In this document: positions 34,425-47,700 of the stretch, piece by piece
How the letters are laid out: every line of letters starts with the position of its first letter
Position numbering within the stretch: the first letter of the stretch is position 1
NCBI GenBank assembly: GCA_905250885.1
Contig: CAJNOQ010000227.1
Coordinates: 1 to 61,863 of the forward strand
Reading direction: 5' to 3'
DNA length: 61,863 nucleotides
From: Didymodactylos carnosus
Taxonomy: Eukaryota; Rotifera; Eurotatoria; Philodinida; Philodinidae
Program-made: the position numbers and the translations under genes
Notes under the pieces: generated by a model
What the model was told of the DNA's origin: nothing
The model's database searches: none
Seen by the model: the letters and a program-made list of their open reading frames with translations, nothing else

Positions 34425-35245
34425 ATGGCTAATGTTGGTCGTACATTATCTTTATTCCGTTTGAGTTCACGAGGTAGCATTTATGTACCTCGTTTCTATG
34501 CTGGTTCGACTACATCAGGTATGAAAGAAACATCTTTAATCTTAGTAATATTCTAAAATATTACTGTTGTTTATCTGGTAAAGGAGCATCTACAACTGGT
34601 GGTAGTACGGCATCAAAACAAACGAGTTCAACAATAGGAAGTAAATCAACCAGTGGTAGTCCTCCAAGTGATTTGCCATCGAGTTCAAGAACTGGTGATG
34701 GAACAAATCCAATAAAGCAAACAGAAACTACAAAATCTGGTAGAGATCATGGAACAATACCCGATCCTTTGAAAGATCGAACGACTGGTTCAAAATCAAC
34801 GAGGTACTAAGCAAAATTTTGTTTTACTTATCACTGACGTTTTTGAGTAATATTAACATATTATACAGTTATATTCAAAAAAGTATTGCCTAAGGTGTTT
34901 AGTCAGCTAACCTACATGAAAATGTTTGCCTGCCTTGTTTGTTATATTTATCAAACAATATAGAGTTATTTTCTCTTTTATTTAATATTTAGTGGTCAAA
35001 GTCCTGATGCCGCAACTGGATCTTCATTAACGCTAAAATTACTCGGGGCTGCAGCTGTAGCTGCAGTGGCATATTTTGGTTATACAAAATTTATGACTGA
35101 TCCAAAAGTAAAAGAGAATCTCGAATATGCGAAGCATAAAGCAAGTGAGAAAGTGGATCAAGTACACGATAAAGTTAATCAAGCACAGGATAAAGTTAAT
35201 CAAAAAATAGATCAGGCCAAGCATGAAATTGAAAAGCGTAAATGA
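34425..35245 (+). CDS. Small protein with mitochondrial-type leader, one membrane segment and amphipathic LEA-like tail
   Basis: Exons: 34425-34518, 34584-34803, 34993-35245 (phases 1 and 2). The product is 188 residues. Residues 1 to about 30 are basic and Ser-rich without acidic residues (RTLSLFRLSSRGSIYVPRFY), as in mitochondrial import signals. Residues 31-115 are low-complexity Ser/Thr/Gly. A hydrophobic segment follows (about 125-143, LLGAAAVAAVAYFGYTKF). The last 45 residues are a charged amphipathic helix with repeats of about seven residues (VDQVHDK, VNQAQDK, VNQKIDQ). The tail resembles late-embryogenesis-abundant or apolipoprotein-like helices, which in rotifers are linked to desiccation, but the sequence is short and this is inference. 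No orthologue is recognised. Confidence 0.7.
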
Positions 35246-35779
35246 AAAAAGTTTAATTAAAAAACATTAACATTTATTCTTATACAAGCCTTCCATTTGG
35301 TGATACTCGTAGAGTTTATTTTTTATTTTTATTCTTGGTGATCTGTTCGTATCACTCCTAATTTATTCAAACGTAAATTTTTCCTATTAGCTATAGAACA
35401 TTTGAAAGAAAATAAACGAGCAAATTAAAATTTGAAGTTTACTTTTTTGTTATCTCATAATCAAAACGAAAGCATCTGAGCTTTGTAGTAGGTTAATGAA
35501 TATATAAAATTTTAGTTATGCTCTCGAAAGTATATTTTACATTTTCTTTCCATAAGACAACTTTTTTGTTCTTCTTCTTATCTGTCCTTTATCTTATTTT
35601 AGCATAATATATGATTAAAAATTATTTTATTAAAAAGTGTCTAGAAATCATGATCTTCCAATCTGAAAGCATTATTGATATGCTCTTACGAGAGTCGATT
35701 TGACTCTAAATCCATGAAAATCAACTACCAGGTTTATTAAAAAGTGTAATTAAGAAAAGAAACGAAGTTTAAAAATTAT
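35246..35779. other. Intergenic between convergent genes
   Basis: 3' flanks of the 188-residue gene (plus) and IQCB1 (minus), AT-rich. No gene seen. Confidence 0.55.
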
Positions 35780-38746
35780 TTAATTGTTTTTTATCCGTTG
35801 TATTCGTTGTATTTGCGAACGGGGTGTATTAAATTGTACAAATTTACGTTTTTCATAGTCGTATCTGTACGGATTATTTAAAATATCATTTCGATCAAAC
35901 TCATCCATTTCGTCCATTTTCTCATATAAATCTTCGCCATCTTCATACATATACAATGATTTATACCACGGTGCTCGAGAATATCTCATTGCTTTGATAT
36001 GATCTTCTCTCGCTCTATGACGAACGGGTTTTGATGGATGAGTGAGCCATGAAGACATCGTAGTTAAATTCTGATCAGATGGTGTGTCTGATTTTAATAA
36101 ATTTTGTATTTTTGGAAAACCTAGAATAAAAAAAAATAAGATAATTATTGTGGAAAAAGAGAATAAAAGAACAACAAACTTGTCATTAATAGATCTGTAT
36201 CGTTGTTCATCATGAGTAAAACAGAACGTTGCCGTTGTTCTACTTTTCTCCATGCTCGATTTGTTGACACATAACTACTTAAAACATTTTGTGTACGATT
36301 ATGTAATGCATGAAATTCTTCATTTGACATCGCTTTTGGCTATGAAGAGAGAAAAAATGAGAAACTATTCTGGGTTAGTGGTGAGGAATAGAGGCCGGTA
36401 ATCGGGTTTGAAATTTTCTTTAGGGGCGCTTTCCCGTTTTTTACTGAAGTATCCAACACTAGAGTGGATCATTTTTCTAAGTGCTCTTTTAGAAAAAATA
36501 AAAGAGTGAGCAAACAATTCCTCAAGCCTTTTTATGACTTTTTCCGCCAAATTGTTAACTAATTGTCGAGCATCAGGCTGGATTTGAAGAGTGCAACGCG
36601 CACAGTGCTCTAGTGCGAAACTTACTGCACGTTCATGTCTCCATTGTTCAATTTGTTCTAATAATTCTTCACGTTTCGCTTCGGTTAGAATAGTTGGTTT
36701 AATAAATTCTAAACGTTGCATTCTTTTATCTAACTCATATTGTTGTCGTTGTTGGTATTGACGATAATAACGTTGAATTAATCGTGCAGCTCGTTCACGA
36801 ACTAGTTGTCGATGACCTGTTTGATTAAATTTTTTTCGTTGTAAATTTCCGCGTACAAACGCTTGAATTTTTGTAGCACTCTGGAGACGAGACGTTTCAA
36901 GATATTTTTCTACTTCAGCTAAATTAGAATAAAGGTTCATGTTTGAGAGTAAAAATTTGTTTGATTCACAAATGTTCGTATAAAAATGAGTGAAGTTTAG
37001 TTGCATCTTCTTACATGCTGGTAATAATTGAATTACTTTCATTTGTTGTAATTTAAAAGCTCGTAGCCGTCTAAAATGATCACGAACAGCTTGATATTGA
37101 ACTTCTGCTCTATATCGTTCTTGTTCTTTGGCCTGTGCTTCACGCATCTTGCGTTTTCTAAACAAAACTCAAATGAATTAGCAACATTCTCTGTCTGTCA
37201 AATTCTGATAAATATCTGACGCTTGTCGGTCTTCTCTGCGTACCTAAAGCTCATATGAAAATTTCGAAATGATTTGCTTGCTTTGGTTAACTTTTTTCGT
37301 ACAAGATATCCACGCCAAAGAGCTTGAATACGTGTAGCTGCATAATCACTCCTCTAAAATGATGTTGAAGTATGTTAGATATGATAGAAAATCGACTGTA
37401 ACTTATTAGAGTATTAGGCACTAACTAAAAGGCTTACTTGTGTGTCTTTTGAGTATGGTGTACCACGTTTTCTAAGCATGGCCAATAAATCTTGAAGATC
37501 CATTCCAAATCCGCGTCCTTGCCATCGTTGTAAAGCAGTTGGCAGTCCTCTAAAATTAAATTGTAATTAAATTTTGTTCGATTTTTACACTATAAATCTT
37601 TTTTTGTTTACTTGAATTTTTCAGCTAATATTGAAACAACAGTTGAATCCGTTTCACATACGATTAATAATGTTCGAATTGCTGCTCTAAAATTCTAATA
37701 ATAATTTATTTATTCAAACAAATAATTCAGTTGTTATACTTACCGACCAATATCATTGTTATCAAATACTGTTAATTTATAAGCCATTTCATTAACATAA
37801 TCCTGTTTAAGTTTGGGACTTAATTCACCAAATACACTTGTTCCATTTATTTTTCTAGAACAACAAAAATATATCAGAAAATCTAATTTTAATAATTTCA
37901 CTATTTATCTAACCTGCTTTTACGTATAAGATCTTCAAAAACATTCAACATTAGAGCGCAGGTATTTACCTCATCGGTTAAAAATAATTCCATAAATTTT
38001 GTTGATGTTAAAACTGTTGTAAAAAATAGTAGCTTTTAATGAGCTAATAAAGTAGAACTCATTTACCTACCTTGTTTAATTAATGGTAAATTAGAATGAT
38101 AAGCCAACAGTTCGAGTAGATTATTTAAAACAGATCGTATATAAACAAGATAAGTGTTTTTCATATCAGCCTAATAGAAAAATAAACCATTTTGTTATTT
38201 TTTTGAAAGTAGAAGAATTTATTCAAGTTAAACGGTGTATACTTTTCTTTCTTGATATAATCTATCTTGTAGATGTCGAGCAAGTAAAAGAAAGCTGTCG
38301 ATGCCTTGTGGAATATATTTGTTATAGAATAATGAATTTTCATTACGATTTTGTTTTTTGTTTTTTGATGATCCCATGTCAACGCACATACAAGAGCTAA
38401 ACATAAAAAGTACATGAGTACATTCTTATGCTTTTATTGAGATTATTCACCGTGCTAAATTGCACAAATTCATTGATGCTAAGCGCCATCCATCTGAGAT
38501 TCTTGTAAAATCTTGACGAAGAGTAAGTAATAATACGGGAAGGATTTCAAGTGAAATTATTTCCTGTTTGAGATCGTTTTGAATTTGTTCATTTGACTTT
38601 TGTAACAAGTCTAAACTTAAATAGGATTAAATCTAGATAAAGTCAATAACAACGATCTTACTCTCTAATGACAAAAATTTTTCTGGTAATAAATCGGGTG
38701 ATATTCGACTTAATTCTTTTGCTAGTGATACGAGTGATGGATTCAT
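35780..38746 (-). CDS. IQCB1: IQ calmodulin-binding protein 1 / nephrocystin-5 homologue, 13 exons
   Basis: Ciliary transition-zone and centrosome protein that, in vertebrates, binds calmodulin and CEP290 and affects BBSome integrity. Exons: 38662-38746, 38451-38610, 38243-38396, 38071-38170, 37914-38013, 37744-37854, 37612-37686, 37438-37549, 37244-37353, 37015-37157, 36626-36918, 36180-36339, 35780-36120. The sum is 1944 nt, or 647 residues (human 598). The N-terminal half is an armadillo-like helical region (DGWRLASMNLC, ILAEKFKGLPTAL). IQ motifs include ATRIQALWRGYLVRKK, ATKIQAFVRGNLQRKK and AARLIQRYYRQYQQRQ. The C-terminus preserves the family stretch HIKAMRYSRAPWYKSL. The identification rests on order and these matches. 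Intron 11 stays open for 261 nt past its donor (stop at 36365), so intron retention would yield a different C-terminus. Confidence 0.9.
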
Positions 38747-39045
38747 CTTCAACAATCAATAATCAGAGTAATCTGAAAGAAATCATATATCGAAGTGGTA
38801 TGTTAAGAAGTGAAACATTGTCGAAGATGCTCATCTGAGAACTATATAATAAAAATCTCGATATCTAAAGTTTATGGTGATTTGGAAGAAATTCTAAACT
38901 TAAAAAGTTTTGAGATTTAAAGATTAGACAATTTTTAGTTTGTGCTTTTCGATCATTTTCTTCATCCGAACATCTTTGAGCAACGGTGTATGACAAAAAA
39001 AATCCTGTATGGTACAGAATGAAGATGGGCTTTTACGTTCTAGTA
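38747..39045. other. Upstream region of IQCB1
   Basis: Should contain the IQCB1 promoter. No X-box was convincing by eye. An open frame at 38924-39136 overlaps the adjacent hAT-like element and is not taken as a gene. Confidence 0.45.
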
Positions 39046-39394
39046 CAGAGATGTGCACAAGTACCGTTTTCCGACCCATACCCGACCTAAAATTTCTTTT
39101 TCCATCTGTACCCGACTTGTGCCTAAAATTTTTCACCTTTTCGGTTTCCAGCTAAAAACTTTTGTTTTTAGATGTCAAGTTATCATTATGTTCTCAAGTA
39201 ACTCTTTTGAGACTTAATGCATTTTAGCTAAAATCTTGACTTTTTTCACTAAACTTTTTTGGTTTTCCATTAAAACCTTTCGGATTGTGAGTAAATTTAA
39301 AAAAACGGAACCCGTACTCGATTCGTACCGACAACTTCGTATCCGTATCCAATCTTCGGGTGGAGTCGGGTATGGATCGGGTTGCACATTTCTA
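39046..39394. mobile_element. hAT-like MITE, 349 bp
   Basis: The left end is CAGAGATGTGCACAAG and the right end, reversed, TAGAAATGTGCAACCC, sharing the hAT CAGAGATGTGCA pattern. It is flanked by ttctagta (39038-39045) and ttctagca (39395-39402), an 8-bp duplication with one mismatch. The interior has repeated tandem-like phrases (tacccgac, cccgtactcg, gtcgggtatggatcggg) that mirror each other between the two halves. No coding capacity. Confidence 0.8.
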
Positions 39395-41705
39395 TTCTAG
39401 CAATCAAGTTCAAACAGGACATAACGAATTGAACGATAAGTCACCATTCGTCTAGTAATTTCCTGTTTGAACTGTGTTATTGAAAACCAAAGCGAAAAAG
39501 CTATATTCGACAGTTGCAAATGCAAAAACTCTTTTTCATTTTGAAAAATACATTTTTTCTTTAGAGTGTAGGATAGTAGAACGACGTCTCTCCAAGAAAT
39601 ATCGACAACGCAATGGAAAAGGATATTATAAAAAGAAGTTGAGTATGTCTATAATAGTCGAGAGAAAGATTGGATAGCAAAGGAAAACTTTGAGATTTTG
39701 TATCGTATGTGTAATAAATCATTCAGTACTATTAAACAATAGCATTAATTATGATTCAGTACGGTGTTTCCTTTACATAGATACGAAGCTTTTTTGAAAC
39801 GTCTTGATAAAAAACATATCGTTCGCTTACAAGTATCAGATTATATTGATGAAGGGGAAATACTTCGTGTACCCCACCCCATAATAGAAGACCACTATTA
39901 ATATAAACACTATTTTGGTGAGTAACTAATTCAAGTCGATTTTTAGTCAAAAACCGTGGAGATTTAATTGATGTCTACTGTCTATACTAAATTCACTGAT
40001 TTCAAATATGTAGTGATCCTTTTGCTACATTCAATATGGAATCATTTCTTAAAAACATGATATACCGTCAGTTTACAGGCTTACTAAAATTTATCAAAGA
40101 AAAAGCATTCTAAGTAAGCAGTGTCTACAGATTTCTGTAATAGATCTGCATACAGCATATATGCAACGAAGTTGTTTGTTAAATATATATCGAGAAATAT
40201 TTATAAATGTAAAATTATCTTGAGAAATTTTTCACACTCTGCAAGAAATCTATGCACTATCTGCTGATATTTTAATAATAATCAGCGACAGATCTATCGG
40301 ATTTTGAGCTGATTCTAAAGACATTTCTGCGACGAATCTTGTCTATATTTTGCAGTAAATCTAAAGCTGTAGTAAATCTAAGCTGCAGTAATGTAAAGCT
40401 TCTATTCCAGATCGGATTCAAATTTTATGCAGATTTTTCTGAGATACTTATTATTCGGTGGTACAGATAATAATAAAGACGCTACGAGTAATGAATATGT
40501 GGTATTAAAGATATTTAATCATTTTTTTTGTGCCTGAAAGCATAATGTTAGGTTTCGGAAATCTTGTTTCAAAAAAGCTTCGTTAAAACAATGGACTAAT
40601 ACGCATTCTAGACGGTTTACCACCTTAAACTCTATTTACTATCCATCCGTAGTGTTTCTCTTCTAGACGATATTCTGAATTTTTTTTCAATGACACAAGT
40701 GTGTACGATAAATATAGGAGGTTCTCATTCTTAATCCATCCAATCCATCTTATAGCTCAGATTTTTATCATTCTTTGCTGTCAAATTCTTTAAAATTATA
40801 TGATTTACTATTGAAGTATCAATAAAAATATTCGAAACATTTCAGGGAGAACTACGTGATTGAATTAAAAGATTATAAAAAAGCAATTAGATCAGATGCA
40901 TACGTACAGATGACGGAGATGTAATGTTGAAAATATTAGATTACATGTCTTATTTAGAAAGATTGACTGGTCATCCGTGTATAATAAAAAAATTCAGTTC
41001 GACTATGGTCCAGTACTATCTTGAGAGCATAAATTCGATTGTTTTTTTTTCGAACTGAAAAAATTACAGAAGTATCAGAATCATTAATTAAATATCGTAT
41101 AAATAACAATTTGAAGATTTTTAGGCGAGAAATATAAAAATGAAAATATATTGTGTTTCATATTTTTATTCACTTGAAAATGTTTATAAAAAAAAAATTG
41201 AGTAATGAAACCGACAACGTTATACTATACTGTAGAAGTACTCAAAACTTCTATTTACCATACTCTCTTCTTTTTTTTAAAAACAAAAACAATTTTGATA
41301 TCTGACATTATTAAGAATGGTAATAAAAAATAAAAATAAAACAAAAATAAAAATAAAAACAAAAACTATTCTACTTAACACACAAACACGTAAAATAATG
41401 CTATTATTAATAGTTGACACTAGTATTTCAAGTCTGAGTATCATATAGAAGAAAAAAAAAATAAAAAAGTTTGTCATTGTTTTGAGTGAGAACTAAAAAC
41501 ACAAAAAAAAAAACGTAAACCTGAGAAAAATCGATGTCTTAATTACTGTGAATAAATACATGTTTTAAACATCAATTCTCCTAAGTGTAAGTGAAAATGT
41601 CCAATTAAATTAGACAATTAAATAGTGTTCGACAGATAGAAAAATATATAGAAGAAGAATATAAGTAATTCATAAAATAATATTATGAATTATCTTGACT
41701 GTATG
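39395..41705. other. Intergenic, IQCB1 upstream to coiled-coil gene 3' end
   Basis: A small inverted repeat (gttcaaacagga near 39409, tcctgtttgaac near 39461) lies directly beside the hAT-like MITE. A/T low-complexity tracts such as (aaaat)n occur near 41320-41365. No gene supported. Confidence 0.5.
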
Positions 41706-44700
41706 TCATGTAGATACATTTGTAGTTGTTGTACTAAAAGGATTAGTCTCATTAAATCCGTTGAAACCAAATGATTCTGTATAATGAACGGGATTATGCC
41801 AACCTGATGGTGATGTTTCAATATGTGTGGTAGTTGTACGTGATGGACCACTTGTAATAGTTACGGGAGATGATCGAGAACTTGTCTAAAAAACATGCAA
41901 ATATTTCATTATATATAAAAGTGAGAACTATTGCCAAAATTTCTATTTTTATACCTCTATAGAAAGATTACTATCAAATCGGACACTGGCAATTTCACGG
42001 CGCAATTGATTTCGTTCTCTTAGCGTACGATCAACACGATCATTTAAATTTTCCATTTGATCTTCGAGTAATTGTATTTTTGATGTTAATAATAGATTTT
42101 CTCGACGCATTTCACGTACTTTTGCATCTTTATCAACCATACTAGGATAAAATGAAAAATGTATACCAATTAACTTAGTGTATTTAAAAAGAATCAATAA
42201 AGATATAAACAAAACAAAACGTAGTGTACCGTTATACTTGCGTGTCAGTCATCTATTAGAAAATAAATCTATTCTTTCTTAGGACTTTGTTCTTTATGAT
42301 GAGAGTGTCTGAAGAGGTTATAATTTCAAATTATTTTTTTCTTTAACATTCTTCTTTAATAACACTATTAATTGTATGATGCTATAAAAACCTGCTGTTA
42401 GTTGAAGTATGGACATTTTCTTGTACCACTACGAAAGTGTCTACAAGTATGCACCGATTTACTCTGCTTTTCAATCAAACAGACACCTGTTTGAAATGGA
42501 GATAGATAGAGGAACAGTAGTACTAGTCGTATTATCTTTAAAATGATTAATTAATTAAGTGAATAGAAATGACACATTACTGTTACTGTTCACAGTAGCG
42601 ATAGAGTAGTAGAAACAGTAGTAAATGACATATCTCTGGTACTTACAACATGAAAGTTACACTTAAATATTTCTCATTTTAAAAAAATATGTTTAGATTT
42701 ATTGCAGATTTATCCTAAAATAATATCCGTCCGGATAAAGTCCACTTGAGTTCAAGAATATGATTTGTTTTCTGACCAAACCTAGTATCAGACTGGCACA
42801 TTACTGTTACTCAGTACTAGTAATATTAAACTGTTACCTGTTGCTAGAAACAGTATAATATTCTTTGTTATGTTCTTCAGTTGAAGTAACGTATGAGTAA
42901 CAGTAACATACCACCCGTAATAATGAATGAGGAAGATGATGCGTATGATACGTAGGGTGTTCAGAAAGTTACCGGACTGATTCTTTTTTAAAAAAAAAAA
43001 AAAGCCTTGTGATGCCAAGAATCAATCTTTTTTTGCAAAAGATACATCTTGAAATTCTTGAAGATACATCCATTTTAGATCTTCTCACTATTATTCGTAG
43101 CATTCATTTTGTAACAAAACGCTCAATATGTTTTTTGTAGAGAATTTCAGGACGCATCTTTTGCAAGAAAAAATTGATTCTTGAAGAAAAAAATTATGAA
43201 CAAAATACTGCGTGTTATTTAATCTATAGCACTTGCTCCAATGTGATCTACAAAAAAGTTATTCTAGCAAAAAAGTGATTGATCGATCAATGCTCATAAT
43301 GTCTATTGATAGAGGACTGTATGACCTATAAACAGGCAACAAGTTCAATACTGTAAAATCTTTTACTTTTTTAAAATAAAATCAGTCCGAGAATTTTTTA
43401 AAGGCCCTACGTATTTGTCACGGTTGTGAACAACAACTATATTCTATTTAAATTGATATATTTTTATTTTTATTTTTATACTAATAATTGTAAATTGCGA
43501 TGATTCATATTAACGTATACCTTGTTAATAGTTGTCTTCGTTCATCAATTAATTGTTGATAAGATTGTTCTTGATTCAATTTACATTCAGCCTCTTTTTC
43601 AAGTAAACTACGAGTATCATGTAAATCACGTTGAGCATTGCGTACATGTTCCATATACTTTGATTTTGCACGATCAAATGAATCACTAAATAGACAATGT
43701 TTCTCACACATAAACAATTAACTATTGGTACAGAAAATATTTTTCTTCTACAAACAATACTATAGCTCTATAAATACGAACCGTTCTTCTTGTAAACGTT
43801 GTTTATATCTCTGTTTGGCTAATTCGTAATTTTTTTGTAAATGTTCTAATTTTTGTTGATATGTACGACATTTCAATTGCCAGTGTTGATTATCGGCTTT
43901 TTCTTTCAAATACAACTGAACAGCCGTTGTAGCTGGTTGTTGATCACTTTCATTCTAAAATATTAAAATAATTTTAAACTTTTAACTATAGAAAAGATAG
44001 ACTTTAATGCTTGGTTTTGGGTCAATCGCTTACGAAAATGGAACATCTGAGACCTCGATATAACTTTCTCATGTTCCAAAAAAATAATTTTTCATTTTTA
44101 AAAAAGTTAAGTTTTTATAATTTAAATTTAAAATCAAAATTTGAAAAAAATAATTTTTCAAAATTCTCGTTAGAAACCAAAGACCAAATATATCTGAGCT
44201 TAGACCATTAAGTTTGAGGAAATTGAGACAGAAAATGAGCTCAGATGGTAAAGAAAATCAAGAATGACCAAGAGGACGAGCAAATATCCAAAATCCTAGA
44301 AAAATATGATCTTTCGTTTTGTACCATCAGCAGCCTACAGTTTAAACAATAATTACTTCAGCTGATATAATTTGAAAGAGCACACCTTCCGTAGTTTACA
44401 TTTTTTTTTTAAAGTTGTGGAATAAAAAGCTTTTCCTACCTAAAAAAACTAAATTTTTTTGAAATATTCTTCATTTTAAGATTTAAAATATCTCAGCTAG
44501 CATAAAACATAAATAAAATATTTCTTTTACCATTCGATAGCCAATTTAATTCTCTACAATCGATATAAGATTAGTTTTTTCAAACAATACTTCCTCAATT
44601 TTTTATAATGATAATGCTAATATCCATTTGAATGGACATTCGGCTTTAAAGAGTTAATATTACTAACCGATCGAAGTGTGGTTGTTGTTTGATTTGTTAC

Positions 44701-47700
44701 GTGCATATTATAATCATTTTTAAATTGACGTTCAACTAGTTCATGTTGTAATATATCATTTTCTTCCGATCGTTGATGTAACTCTTTTCGTAATACAATA
44801 TATTCATCTTTCAAACGTTTTAATTTCATTTCTATACGTTGTCTAATTAAATATATAAATAAAAAATAAAAATTAACAAATTAGAATTTATTTTTTCGTA
44901 TGTGACTTGAATAATTAGAATCATACCGTCTTAATTTTTCTTCATCCAATGCCTGTTGAGCGACTGTTAATTGTTCAGATTTTGCTATTAATTCAACTCG
45001 AATTGAACTTAATTCTCGACGTGATGGTTCTGTACATTCAATTAATTGTGATCGTAAACTTTCTTCAAAACGTTTGTCTGCTTCACGAAGCTAAAATTAA
45101 ATTTTTAAATTAAATAGTAGAACATATAGATTATTTAATTTAAAAAAACGATATTTTACACGTTTTTCTAATTCAATATTTTTTTCATTTGCTTCTTTCG
45201 CTGATGCTTTTGCTTTTAATAAATCTAATTGTACTTCTTGTAGTGATCGTTGTATATCTGTACGCTAAAAATTATAGAATTATTTATGATAATAATGATG
45301 ATATTTAACCTGTTTAATTATATGCCACATACTCGTTGTTGTTCATGTGAAAGTGATTGTTCTAATTCTATTATTTTTATTGCACGATTCTACAAATAAG
45401 TGCAGAAGAAGAAAAAAAAAACAATAACACATTGTTATTTCATTCAAACATTAAAAAGAAAGAAAAGAAAACGAATATTACCTTATTTTCCTGAGATAAT
45501 TGAGTATTTCTATTTGTGTGTATCACGGAACGTTCACTAAGATCATTTTGAATATGTTCAATATACTAAAAAACAATAATAAAAATAAAAATTAATATAA
45601 AAGAATTTTTTTCACTTACACCTTGTTTCTCAGCAATTTCTAATTGTAATTTATCAATTGTTGATCTTAAATTATCTATTTGAATATTGTTTTGTTGTAA
45701 TTGGGCAATTGTTTGACGAGCTTGAACTAATTCGATTTCATGTGTTGTCTATATAAGATAAAATCATCAGAATCAAATATTATAAAAATTAAAAATAATG
45801 ATAAGACATATGTTGAGAGTAGAATTCAATAATTAATTCTATAGACAAAGATTCTCTCATATCATCTTACCATTAAATTTTTATTTTCAATTTTCCATTG
45901 ATCAATTTGATCATTTCGATCTTTCATATCTCTATTGTATTTAATTTGTAAATCAGATAAACTTGTATTTAAATGTCTCAATTGTGTATAAATTGATTGT
46001 GTATCGTTTGTTGATGATGTTAATGCTAATTTTAAATCTCTATTAATTTCTTCTTTAGATTCAAGCTATTAAAAAATAAAAACGTGATTTTTTAATAAAT
46101 TGAAACGATATTTATATTAAATTACCTCTCCTTTTAATATTTGATATTCATGTTGTAATTGTTCATACTGTTGTTTCAACTGATTTATTTGTAAACGAAG
46201 TTCTTCTCGTTGACGTATAACATCATCCATTGTATTCACATAATCAATTTCTTTTTGACGATAATCCGATTGTAATTTGAGAATAGATTCATATAGTGAC
46301 TACATATCAAAAAATAATGAAAAAAAAAAAATAATATTTATCGATAACTATGAAACTGATTTTATTAACTTACACTGTATTTTTGTTCACGTTTTTCATT
46401 ACGTTCTTGTAAATCATGAATTTTAATATCATACTCTTTTTTCTGATTTTCTAATTGATTTTCGAGTTCAACATTCAATTTTTCTAATCGAGGTAATTCC
46501 TGAGTGAAAAAGAAAAAAATTCATTTATATGGTTTCAACATTGATGATGATGATGGAAAATAAATACACACACACTTTGTTCATGGTCAATTAAAATTAA
46601 AAATCAAATAAAACAAACATTTTCAAGGTCAAATTTGTCAACATATTAAAATAGCCTTTGCACATACATTTGAGAAGTAAACCTTATAACATTATTATTA
46701 TAGATAGATGAATAAGAAATAACAAATGTATTCAATAGTCGATTTTCTAAATAACAAAGTACTAAATCACTACTGTATATGAGATATTCACTGAAAAATT
46801 CTTATTAGTAATAGCCGTTGTTAATACTTATTTATACAATAAGTGACTAAATACAATAGTAGAATATACCTGTGGAAAACGTTGATTATCTTCAATGATT
46901 GCTAATAATTTTTTATAATGTTCATCTTTTTGATATAATTCACGTTTACATTGCTCATATTTATTATTTGTTAATTGAAGTTCATCTCTGAGACCAATAA
47001 CTTCTAATTCTAATTGATTATTTACTCGATGTAATCGATCTATTTTTAATTTCATATTTGAAATATTTCCTATTGTTTGACTAGTATCCATTATTGTTGA
47101 TTGTCCACCTTTATTATCACGATTACCTTCTGCTCCTTTTAGTTTATCTTGTAATAATTTTAATTCTTGTTCAATTAACAATTCTCTCATTCTACCACGT
47201 TCAATTTCATCGTCTAATTTTTGCTTTTTAGCATATAAAAACACATTTTCTTCTTCTACTGTTTCACAATCTTGTACTCGATCTCTTAATAATTGATTTT
47301 CTCGACTTATATCATCTAATTTATCATGTAATTGATCTAGTTCCGTTTGCAATCGTTCAATTTCATCTGTTGTTGATACAACTAATGATGAACTCAACGT
47401 ATTAACAACAGTTGAGCGTGGTAATGGTAAAACAAGTTCTTTATCGTGTGATGTTGATCCTTTTGATGGTGATTGTTGAGTAGACGGTGGTGGAGTAGAT
47501 ATAAGAAATAAATCCTCAATCGAACTCATAATTGAACTTGTTCCTTTTTCTATTTCTTGCTGAAGTTTACCTAATTCAATTTCTCGTTGATGTAATGTAT
47601 TCTCCAGACGGCGTACATGTTCACGTAATTCAACAATTTCATGATCAGGTGTTGTTCGTTGTGATATTGGTGATGTAAGGCTTTTTCTTGATGATGAATC

